A stretch of DNA of 5,436 nt from Bacteroidales bacterium (GTDB taxonomy: Bacteria; Bacteroidota; Bacteroidia; Bacteroidales; JAOZVK01): the NCBI GenBank assembly GCA_029938185.1, contig JAOZVK010000113.1, positions 1 to 5,436 of the forward strand, in the 5' to 3' direction. This document shows, one piece after another, positions 1 to 5,436 of this stretch (the first letter of the stretch is position 1; every line of letters starts with the position of its first letter). Both the position numbers and the translations under genes were made by a program. The notes beneath the pieces were generated by a model. The model was not told where the DNA came from and made no database searches. It was given only the letters and a program-made list of their open reading frames with translations.

Positions 1-1
1 T

Positions 2-142
2 GGCAGAGTTTTATGGAAAGGAAAAAAAAGATTTGATGCAAAAATATTTTGGAGTCTGGTTTGTTATAATATCAGAGTGTTAACTGGTCATATTTTAGAA
101 ACAATCAAAGAACAGGATAAACAAGCCAAAGCAATAGTTTAA
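2..142 (+). CDS. C-terminal fragment of an unidentified protein, possibly a DDE transposase
   Basis: An open frame enters from the left edge and stops at TAA 140-142, giving 46 residues of a protein whose start lies outside the window. The fragment is basic and aromatic at first (WKGKKRFDAKIFW), then continues SLVCYNIRVLTGHILE and ends in a polar tail. A basic stretch followed by a hydrophobic helix carrying YN-I/L-R-x-L resembles the C-terminal end of IS4/IS5-superfamily DDE transposases, where a Y/H-N-L-R motif follows the catalytic glutamate region. That resemblance is from memory and is weak over 46 residues. No catalytic D, D or E can be placed and no terminal inverted repeat was identified downstream. 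It could equally be the tail of a polysaccharide-cluster enzyme. The reading frame itself is plausible; its identity is uncertain. Confidence 0.4.
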   Translation, partial: GRVLWKGKKRFDAKIFWSLVCYNIRVLTGHILETIKEQDKQAKAIV

Positions 143-180
143 AACTCTTTTTTTAAAATCATTAAATTTCAAAAGGATAC

Positions 181-359
181 ATGCGTCTTGTTGATAATGA
201 AATTGATAAATATCCAATTATTTTAACAAAAAAATACAAATGTATAACGATACAAGCAAAAATATAGAAAATATTACTGTCCTGATTCAAAATAATTCAA
301 AAATTGAAAATTTTGAAAACAGGAATAATACAAACTTGGACTTTATAGACGCACACTAA
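181..359 (+). pseudogene. Possible remnant or small ORFs between the upstream gene and the glycosyltransferase
   Basis: Two short frames overlap here. One runs from ATG 181 to TAG 265-267 (28 residues, beginning MRLVDNEIDKYPIILTKK) and has an AAGGA at 173-177, unusually close to the ATG. The other runs from ATG 240 to TAA 357-359 (39 residues, ending NTNLDFIDAH). Its stop lies 10 bases before the glycosyltransferase start, as expected of an operon gene's 3' end. The two frames differ by a -1 shift across seven A residues at 228-234, so they could be one broken or frameshifted coding tail. No family is recognisable and the composition is close to background AT-rich DNA, so both may be chance. 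No other gene is visible in 143-369. Confidence 0.2.
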
Positions 360-369
360 TTAAAAACAA

Positions 370-1512
370 ATGAATATATTAATGTTTAACAACGAGTTTC
401 CACCACTTGGAGGAGGAACAGGTACAGTAAACCTTGAGTTATTAAAAAAACTATCCAAGAATAAAGATATAAATATTGACTTAATAACATCATCAAGAAG
501 TAAGAAAAAGGAAATAGAACTTTTTTCTTCAAATATAAGAATAATAAAATATCCTGTTAATAACAAAAATATTCATCATTCATCTAATATAGAACTGATT
601 AAATACACGATAAAATCGGTTTTAGGAGGTTTGTATTATTCAAAACAAAAGAAATATGATTTGTGTTTTGCGTGGAGTACTGTTCCAGCTGGTTTTTCGG
701 CATTTGTTATAAGAATTTTTCGTAAAACTCCTTTTTTAGTTAGAATTGGAGGTCCTGATATTCCTGGCTTTGAAGAAAGATATAGTTTTATATACAAAAT
801 AATAAGCCCAATAATAAAGATTATTTGGAAAAAATCATCACTGTTGATAACCAAATGTAAGTTAGAAAAAGATATGGTATTGCAAATAAACAAAAAACTA
901 CCAATAAATACAATATTTAACGGAATTGATACTGTAAAGTTTTATCCATCAGAACATAAAGTAAATAATAGTTCAAATATCAGAATAATATGTGTTGCAA
1001 GACTGATAAAGCGTAAAGGGCAAGAGATACTCCTTAGAGCTATTAGCAATTTAGCAAAACAAGACATAAATTATGAAGTTGATTTGGTTGGTACTGGAGA
1101 CGATTTTGATAATTTGCAGAAACAAACAAAAGAACTAAATATTGAAAATAAAGTATTATTTTCGTCTTATATAACTCGAAATAAAATAATTGAACGTTAT
1201 CATAAAGCTGATATTTTTGTTTTGCCATCATACAATGAAGGTATGAGCAATGCTTTGCTCGAAGCAATGGCATGCGGACTTCCTGTTGTTGTTACTGATG
1301 TTGGTGGAACACCAGAGCTTGTTAAAAATGGGAAAAATGGATATATATTTGAAAAAGGAAATGTAAACGAACTTCAAAAAATACTTTATGAGATTTATCA
1401 CAATAAAAACAAACTGAATGATATGGGTAATGAATCCAGACAAATAGCTGAAAATAATAGTTGGGAAGCTATTAGCGAAATTTATACTAATCTTTTTAAA
1501 TCATATATATAA
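370..1512 (+). CDS. Glycosyltransferase family 4 (GT-B fold)
   Basis: A complete 380-residue cytoplasmic glycosyltransferase, the usual length for family GT4. It is expected to transfer a sugar from a nucleotide-sugar donor to a growing glycan, keeping the anomeric configuration. The N-terminal Rossmann half opens with NEFPPLGGGTG (residues 8-18), the glycine-rich loop typical of the family. The linker FNGID lies at 183-187. The C-terminal donor-binding half has VARLIKRKGQE from about residue 209, with the phosphate-binding R211 and K216 positions, then GTGDDF, and the E-x7-E signature with E290 and E298 in YNEGMSNALLEAMACGLPVV. DVGGTPELV and GYIF follow. No signal peptide or membrane helix is evident. 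The start is supported by an in-frame TAA at 361-363 just upstream; the leader is A-rich with no clear Shine-Dalgarno. The stop overlaps the asnB-like start by one base, so the two are probably co-translated in a polysaccharide operon. Donor, acceptor and linkage cannot be read from the sequence. Confidence 0.93.
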   Translation: MNILMFNNEFPPLGGGTGTVNLELLKKLSKNKDINIDLITSSRSKKKEIELFSSNIRIIKYPVNNKNIHHSSNIELIKYTIKSVLGGLYYSKQKKYDLCFAWSTVPAGFSAFVIRIFRKTPFLVRIGGPDIPGFEERYSFIYKIISPIIKIIWKKSSLLITKCKLEKDMVLQINKKLPINTIFNGIDTVKFYPSEHKVNNSSNIRIICVARLIKRKGQEILLRAISNLAKQDINYEVDLVGTGDDFDNLQKQTKELNIENKVLFSSYITRNKIIERYHKADIFVLPSYNEGMSNALLEAMACGLPVVVTDVGGTPELVKNGKNGYIFEKGNVNELQKILYEIYHNKNKLNDMGNESRQIAENNSWEAISEIYTNLFKSYI

Positions 1513-1514
1513 TG
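1510..1514 (+). other. TAATG stop-start overlap between glycosyltransferase and asnB-like gene
   Basis: The TAA of the glycosyltransferase (1510-1512) shares its last A with the ATG of the next gene (1512-1514). The preceding bases are AT-only and contain no Shine-Dalgarno, so translation of the second gene probably depends on ribosomes finishing the first. This indicates co-transcription and argues for a functional link. The coupling itself is inferred from the arrangement. Confidence 0.75.
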
Positions 1515-3320
1515 TGCGGAATAGCTGGTTTTAATTTTTCGGATAAAAATATTATAAATAAAATGTGTAAAGTATTGGAACACCGAGGTCCAGATGCTCA
1601 AAAAATTTATACCGATAATTTTGTGTCTTTGGGACATAGGCGTTTGTCAATCATAGATTTATCTGAAAACGCCACACAGCCAATGTATTACAGCAATTAT
1701 GTTATAATATTTAATGGAGAAATTTATAATTTTGAACAAATAAAGAACAGGCTTATAGCAAAAGGTCATCAATTTATAACTAAATCTGATACAGAAGTTA
1801 TACTTCATGCATATCAAGAATGGGGCGAAGAATGTGTAAATAGTTTTAATGGAATGTGGGCTTTTTGTATTTATGATATTAAAAAGCAAATTCTTTTTCT
1901 TTCGAGAGATAGATTTGGTATTAAACCTTTATATTATTTTTTTGATGGCAATACTTTTATTTTTGCTTCTGAAATTAAAGCTATTAAGCAACACAAACTT
2001 AGCCTTAGTATAAATAATACTGCACTAAATCATTTTTTTTATCAAAAATATATAGGAGCTAATCATAGTATTTATCAGGAAATAAAAAAAATAAATCCAT
2101 CTGAAAATATTATTTTTGATATTAAAAAGAAATGTATAATAAAAAAGAAATATTACGATATTGAAACCGAAATTAGTAAACAAAAAAATATAATAATAAG
2201 TAGTAGACTTAATAGAATTGAATCTATTATAAATAGCTCCGTTACAGGTCGTTTAGTTTCCGATGTTCCAGTTGGGAGTTTCTTGTCGGGGGGAGTTGAT
2301 TCTTCGCTTATTTCGGCTATCATTGCAAAAAATAAAGAAAACCTTTCTACATTTTCGATTGGTTTTAATGAAAAAACATTTGATGAAATACCGTTTTCAA
2401 ATGAGGTTTCTAAACACATAAAATCAAATCATTTTTACAAATATCTTAGCATCAACCAAGACTTAATAAATTATGTATTTAGTAATATTGATGAGCCGTT
2501 TGGCGACCCTTCTGTAATTCCAACTTATTTACTTTCTAAAATCACACGAGAAAAAGTTACAGTTTCGCTTTCGGGCGATGCAGGTGATGAAGTTTTTGGA
2601 GGCTACGATACTTACAAAGCTTATCAAATATCGAAGTTAATTCCTGAATTTACTATTAAAGCAGGGAAGTATCTTACAAGTTTTTTTAAGGCATCAGACA
2701 AAAATTTATCATTGTCATACAAAATGCAAAAATATTTTAATGATTATGATAAAAATGCAAACAGACGACATTTAAACTGGATGTCTCAAACAAATAACTA
2801 TTTACGTAAACATATATTACAAGACAATTTTATTGATAATCATAATATAATTTCGGTTTCCAAAAAACACACACTACTTTCGGTACAGCTTAATGATATT
2901 GAAAATTATTTACCAAACGATATATTATATAAAGTTGATACAGCATCAATGCTTAATTCGCTCGAAGTAAGAGTTCCGTTTCTTGATTATAGTTTAGTTC
3001 CATTGGTTCTAAGTTTGCCAGACAAATACAAAATCAACTATTTGAGAACTAAATATCTACTGAAAAAAATATCTAAATCGTATATACCTTCAAAAATTAT
3101 TAATAGAAAGAAACTAGGTTTTTCTGTTCCAATTTCTCATTGGATTAAAAAAGATAGTTTGATAAGAGAGTTTATACTTTCACCTGTTTATTACAATCAT
3201 AATTTAATAAACTATAAATTTATTAAGTATTTAGTAAAAGAACATGATAGAGGTATAGCTGATAATTCAAGAGTTTTGTGGCTTTGTTTTGTGTTCAATT
3301 TTTGGTACTATACTCACTAA
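1512..3320 (+). CDS. asnB: Glutamine-hydrolysing asparagine synthetase (AsnB-type amidotransferase)
   Basis: A 602-residue two-domain enzyme, full length for the AsnB family. The N-terminal class II glutamine amidotransferase domain (about 1-200) begins MCGIAGF, so removal of Met1 exposes the nucleophile Cys2. HRGPDA (24-29), GHRRLSIIDL with R44, FNGEIYN with N68-G69, and SDTE with D93 form the glutamine site, which releases ammonia. The synthetase domain has the ATP-pyrophosphatase loop SGGVDSS (259-265), SGDAGDEVFGG (354-364), EVRVPFLD (485-492) and RKKLGF (532-537), so both half-reactions look intact. In the family, ATP activates a carboxylate, classically aspartate, which then receives ammonia. 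Inside polysaccharide clusters, AsnB-like proteins are often thought to amidate a sugar acid or other carboxylate instead. The one-base overlap with a GT4 gene favours that role here, but the substrate cannot be decided from sequence. The family is sure; the gene symbol denotes the family rather than proven asparagine synthesis. Confidence 0.92.
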   Translation: MCGIAGFNFSDKNIINKMCKVLEHRGPDAQKIYTDNFVSLGHRRLSIIDLSENATQPMYYSNYVIIFNGEIYNFEQIKNRLIAKGHQFITKSDTEVILHAYQEWGEECVNSFNGMWAFCIYDIKKQILFLSRDRFGIKPLYYFFDGNTFIFASEIKAIKQHKLSLSINNTALNHFFYQKYIGANHSIYQEIKKINPSENIIFDIKKKCIIKKKYYDIETEISKQKNIIISSRLNRIESIINSSVTGRLVSDVPVGSFLSGGVDSSLISAIIAKNKENLSTFSIGFNEKTFDEIPFSNEVSKHIKSNHFYKYLSINQDLINYVFSNIDEPFGDPSVIPTYLLSKITREKVTVSLSGDAGDEVFGGYDTYKAYQISKLIPEFTIKAGKYLTSFFKASDKNLSLSYKMQKYFNDYDKNANRRHLNWMSQTNNYLRKHILQDNFIDNHNIISVSKKHTLLSVQLNDIENYLPNDILYKVDTASMLNSLEVRVPFLDYSLVPLVLSLPDKYKINYLRTKYLLKKISKSYIPSKIINRKKLGFSVPISHWIKKDSLIREFILSPVYYNHNLINYKFIKYLVKEHDRGIADNSRVLWLCFVFNFWYYTH

Positions 3321-3333
3321 AGAACACTCCTAA

Positions 3334-3348
3334 AAAATTCTTAATTTT
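3334..3348. terminator. Weak AT-only stem-loop in the convergent junction
   Basis: The 42 bases between the two convergent genes contain AAAATT-CTT-AATTTT, a perfect six-base inverted repeat with a three-base loop. It is flanked by A residues on the left, which read as U's on the minus strand, and by TTTTG on the right. It is the only candidate for a shared bidirectional terminator here. The stem has no G:C pair and would be weak, so in such AT-rich DNA it may be chance. Confidence 0.2.
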
Positions 3349-3362
3349 GTTTAAGCGGACTC

Positions 3363-4640
3363 TTATCTATTAGTTAGAAATTTTAAAAACCTTGAACGCA
3401 AAGCATCACTCATAAGGCCTTTTTTGACTGGTGACAATTTTAGAAATGCACCAACAAAACCTCTCATAAATGCATGCGAGTTACTATTTGGATTATCAAA
3501 TATAAAGTTTTGTAAATTTCCTCTTTCAAAAGATTGTAATATTACTCTTTCGTATGTACTTTCGGGGTGTATTACTCTTTCTTTTCTTTTGTGTAGTTGA
3601 ATTGATTTAGGCTTACATTTTAAAACACAAACTCCACAACCCAAGCAAATATCATTATTGACTTCGGGTAATTTTTTTCTTTTAGTATTTGTGTCTTCGT
3701 CAGGATTCATTTTAATAGCATCAATTGGGCAAGCTTTGGCACATCTTCCACAACCTGTACAAATATCATTTTCAACTTTGGCGATAAATGTTGATGTAAC
3801 TATGGTGTTAGAGTATCCATGTTTGCTAATTCCAAGTAATAAATTACAACAACAACTACAACATTGGCATAAAAACGAAACTCTATTTTGCACATTATCA
3901 GCATTTAAAACTAAACCTTTTTCTCTTGAAATATCCAAATTATCAAGCATTTCACTTTTAGAAACCTCACGAGCCAAGTTGTTTCTTATAAGATAATCGG
4001 CAGCAACACCAAATGATGAACATGTTTCGAGAGCAATATCGCATTTTTTTTCGTCCAAATGCAATTTTTCGTGTCTGCAAGAACATATACCAACCGAAAA
4101 CTTATCGGTTTTTTGAACAATTTCATAAGCCTTTTCATAATCAAGAATCTGTACATATTCTGAAGGTAAAACAGCTTCGGTGTGAGGAACAGTACGCATT
4201 ATTGATATTTGCTCATTATTTCCAAAGTTTGCTTTATAAAAACTGTTTGGCGATTGTATATAATCTTCAAATAAATGTGCCCATTTAGTAGTATTTAGAT
4301 TTTTACCTGTCCGCATCATAGTATATTCAAAAATACCAACAGCCAAAGGTGACATAATATATAGGAATTTGTCTTTAATTTTAACATCAACAATCAAACC
4401 CTTAGAACATGAGGAGTTTAGCAAAGCTTGAAGTTTGTTTTTTTCTATTTTTGTTACTCTTTGTATTTTGTTAAAACTCGAAAGCGAATATGGCATTTTT
4501 ACTACCAAATTAGCTTCATCAGCCGAGTACAGCTCTTTTAGAATAGCATAAAATTGTTCATTCATAGGTGTTCTAAAAGTTCCACCATCTATTTTTTTTC
4601 CTAATTGTGTATATATATCTTTGCCAACTAAATGTCCCAT
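3363..4640 (-). CDS. Cysteine-rich 4Fe-4S dicluster ferredoxin-domain protein with N-terminal winged-helix-like region
   Basis: A complete 425-residue soluble protein with no signal peptide or membrane segment. I recognise the general family of '4Fe-4S dicluster domain' proteins from anaerobes, including the opening MGHLVGKDIY and MPYSLSSFNKI, but know of no proven function. Residues about 25-97 look like a winged helix: an HTH-like SLSSFNKIQRVTKIEKNKLQALL, then a wing and YIMSPLAVGIFEYTMMRTG. The middle has GICSCRHEKLH (C186, C188, H190) with C200 and C207, then a dense C-x-C-C-x-C-C-C cluster at C258, C260, C261, C263, C264 and C265. Two classical [4Fe-4S] motifs follow: C294-x2-C297-x2-C300-x3-C304-P and C332-x2-C335-x2-C338-x3-C342-K-P. 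The last 70 residues are basic and cysteine-free. Two to four metal clusters are possible, implying electron transfer or redox sensing in an anaerobic or microaerobic cell. The start is the first ATG, with an A/T-rich leader. It lies downstream of the nuclease-like gene on the same strand, but the 111-base gap makes co-transcription uncertain. Confidence 0.85.
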   Translation of the reverse strand: MGHLVGKDIYTQLGKKIDGGTFRTPMNEQFYAILKELYSADEANLVVKMPYSLSSFNKIQRVTKIEKNKLQALLNSSCSKGLIVDVKIKDKFLYIMSPLAVGIFEYTMMRTGKNLNTTKWAHLFEDYIQSPNSFYKANFGNNEQISIMRTVPHTEAVLPSEYVQILDYEKAYEIVQKTDKFSVGICSCRHEKLHLDEKKCDIALETCSSFGVAADYLIRNNLAREVSKSEMLDNLDISREKGLVLNADNVQNRVSFLCQCCSCCCNLLLGISKHGYSNTIVTSTFIAKVENDICTGCGRCAKACPIDAIKMNPDEDTNTKRKKLPEVNNDICLGCGVCVLKCKPKSIQLHKRKERVIHPESTYERVILQSFERGNLQNFIFDNPNSNSHAFMRGFVGAFLKLSPVKKGLMSDALRSRFLKFLTNR

Positions 4641-4718
4641 AATTTATTAATTTAAGTTATCCATACAAAAGTTTTATTATATTCTGTTTGATATTATTAT
4701 ATATTCAACCAATTATTT

Positions 4719-4733
4719 TGTGTAAGTAACACA
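4719..4733. promoter_or_regulatory. Short dyad TGTGT-N5-ACACA upstream of the ferredoxin-domain gene
   Basis: A perfect five-base inverted repeat with a five-base centre lies 79-93 bases before the ATG of the cysteine-rich gene and 19 bases beyond the stop of the upstream minus-strand gene. It loosely resembles a CRP/FNR-family operator (TGTGA-N6-TCACA) with a one-base-shorter centre. As RNA it would be a weak hairpin with no U-tract, so a terminator is less likely. The remaining gap (4641-4751) is almost pure A/T, and I could not place a Bacteroidetes promoter (TTTG / TAnnTTTG) convincingly. A ten-base dyad can occur by chance. Confidence 0.2.
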
Positions 4734-4751
4734 TTAAATAGGTTTAAGACC

Positions 4752-5436
4752 TTAATTAAATTTAAACTCTTTTTGATATTTTGGTTTTAGTATATCAAGT
4801 AAATTACCTTTTTGCACGAGAACAAAGAGTCCTTTTTTTTGTGCATATTTGTCAGCCTCTGATTGTATACGAATACCAGCAACTGCTCCCAGTAAAATTT
4901 TTCCTTTTAAATCAAACACACGAGGAGGATGTTCTATTATCTTATGTAATCGCTTTATATGATTCTTTACATCTTCTACTTTTAATGTTGTTTTAACTTC
5001 AGTTGCTACCACATAAATATCGTTTGTAGAAAACAAATCAATTTCGTAGTAATTTTGTTTGTTTTTATACACTTCTACATTTTCAAAAGTATTTTGTAAA
5101 AAAATATCAAGGTCTTTAAAAAGGTCAATCAAACCAGGTCTTACAAGACTTTCTACAAAAAAACTCCAATTACCTTCAAGTTTCCTCATTCTCCTTTGCC
5201 ATTCTTGTCGGTCTTTTTCTCGTTTTTTTTCATATTCTTCTTCTCGTTTTTTTCGTGCAGCTTCTTCTCTTTTTCTTCGTGCAGCTTCTTCTAACTCTCT
5301 TCGTTTAGAAGCTTCTAATTCTCTTTGTTTTTTTTTTTCATCTTCTTTTATTTCAGCCTCTTTTTTTCGTTCTTCCTCTTCTCTTTTTCGTTCTTCCTCT
5401 TCTTTTTTTCTTGTTGCTTTTTCGATTTCAGCCTCT
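4752..5436 (-). CDS. Coiled-coil protein with C-terminal PD-(D/E)XK nuclease-like domain (5' end outside window)
   Basis: The frame is open without a stop from the right edge to TAA at 4752-4754: 227 whole codons, with the N-terminus missing. The ATG at 5187-5189 is internal. Codons upstream of it encode a charged coiled coil, running EAEIEKATRKKEEEERKR at the window edge and ending EKDRQEWQRRM, in phase with the domain. After the coil comes LEGNWSFFVESLVRPGL, then a fold with YYEIDLF and ATEVKTTL. Counting from the internal Met, D51, E64 and K66 fit the D...(D/E)-x-K catalytic pattern of the restriction-endonuclease-like superfamily, with E13 a possible extra metal ligand. ADKYAQKKGLFVLVQKG and LLDILKP finish the fold. 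This matches the architecture of DUF3782/DUF1626-type (COG5493) proteins, which carry a coiled coil before a predicted nuclease; that assignment is from memory. Their substrate is unknown. DNA or RNA cleavage is inferred from the motif only. The protein is probably cytoplasmic, and the coil may drive oligomerisation. Confidence 0.75.
   Translation of the reverse strand, partial: EAEIEKATRKKEEEERKREEEERKKEAEIKEDEKKKQRELEASKRRELEEAARRKREEAARKKREEEYEKKREKDRQEWQRRMRKLEGNWSFFVESLVRPGLIDLFKDLDIFLQNTFENVEVYKNKQNYYEIDLFSTNDIYVVATEVKTTLKVEDVKNHIKRLHKIIEHPPRVFDLKGKILLGAVAGIRIQSEADKYAQKKGLFVLVQKGNLLDILKPKYQKEFKFN
5252..5292 (-). repeat. Short repeat at 24-base spacing encoding coiled-coil segments
   Basis: Positions 5252-5268 and 5276-5292 are identical over 17 bases, offset by 24 bases (eight codons), inside the nuclease-like gene. 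On the minus strand each copy encodes the E-E-A-A-R core of a charged helical segment. The repeat is part of the coding sequence and probably arose by local duplication within the coil. Confidence 0.7.
5363..5410 (-). repeat. Two-copy 21-base tandem repeat encoding a charged heptad
   Basis: Positions 5363-5382 and 5384-5403 are identical over 20 bases at a 21-base offset, with imperfect extension to 5410. On the minus strand each copy encodes one heptad, EEEERKR/EEEERKK. A period of seven codons keeps the coiled-coil register. Slippage in such a tract could change coil length between strains without breaking the frame. Confidence 0.75.

Noticed and set aside
304..331. Sigma-70-like TTGAAA-N16-TAATAC upstream of the glycosyltransferase
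   Set aside because: Such matches are expected by chance in this AT-rich stretch, and Bacteroidetes primary promoters use a different consensus (TTTG / TAnnTTTG), which I could not place here.
360..2419. Several minus-strand open frames of 68-88 codons within the glycosyltransferase and asnB-like genes
   Set aside because: They lie opposite well-supported coding sequence, are low-complexity translations, and have no family motifs.
3658..4288. Plus-strand open frames (3658-3996 and 4013-4288) opposite the iron-sulfur gene
   Set aside because: They are antisense to a gene with clear cysteine motifs and show no recognisable domain; they look like shadow frames.
4742..4767. Inverted repeat GTTTAA...TTAAAC at the end of the nuclease-like gene as a terminator
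   Set aside because: It has six A/T-rich pairs with a 14-base loop that overlaps the last codons, too weak to call.
5190..5436. The T/C-rich plus-strand tract as a regulatory or simple-sequence non-coding region
   Set aside because: The minus strand is continuously open in phase with the nuclease-like domain and encodes regular charged heptads, which explains the base bias.
1..5436. CRISPR array, tRNA, rRNA or riboswitch
   Set aside because: No spaced direct repeats, tRNA-like cloverleaf, conserved rRNA stretch or GC-rich structured leader was seen; gaps between genes are short and nearly all A/T.

Overview
The window is very AT-rich. Its genes have little or no Shine-Dalgarno sequence and A-rich leaders. 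Together with the protein families present, this suggests a low-GC member of the Bacteroidetes, probably an anaerobe, since one gene encodes a soluble protein with many iron-sulfur cysteine motifs. The assignment rests on style and protein flavour only; no marker gene is present.

Layout. Positions 2-142 (+) hold the last 46 codons of a gene entering from the left, with a faint resemblance to DDE transposase C-termini. Positions 143-369 hold no convincing intact gene, only two small overlapping reading frames that could be the worn 3' end of a displaced gene. Positions 370-1512 (+) encode a complete family-4 glycosyltransferase. The next gene, 1512-3320 (+), overlaps it by one base (TAATG) and encodes a full-length glutamine-dependent asparagine synthetase (AsnB-type). 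This pair is typical of surface polysaccharide (capsule, O-antigen or exopolysaccharide) clusters, and the window appears to contain the downstream end of such a cluster.

After a 42-base convergent junction, the rest of the window reads on the minus strand. Positions 3363-4640 encode a 425-residue protein with an N-terminal winged-helix-like region, a central cysteine-rich region with a dense C-x-C-C-x-C-C-C cluster, and two C-terminal [4Fe-4S] ferredoxin motifs. A 111-base gap holding a short dyad separates it from the upstream gene, 4752 to beyond 5436. That gene encodes a long, highly charged coiled coil followed by a PD-(D/E)XK nuclease-like domain. Its frame is open to the window edge, so the 145-codon version starting at the internal ATG at 5189 is too short.

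The glycosyltransferase and AsnB-like enzyme probably act together on a sugar polymer. The two minus-strand genes are not obviously linked to that pathway or to each other. No clearly new multi-gene system is visible. The most interesting items are the cysteine-rich wHTH/ferredoxin protein and the coiled-coil nuclease-like protein.
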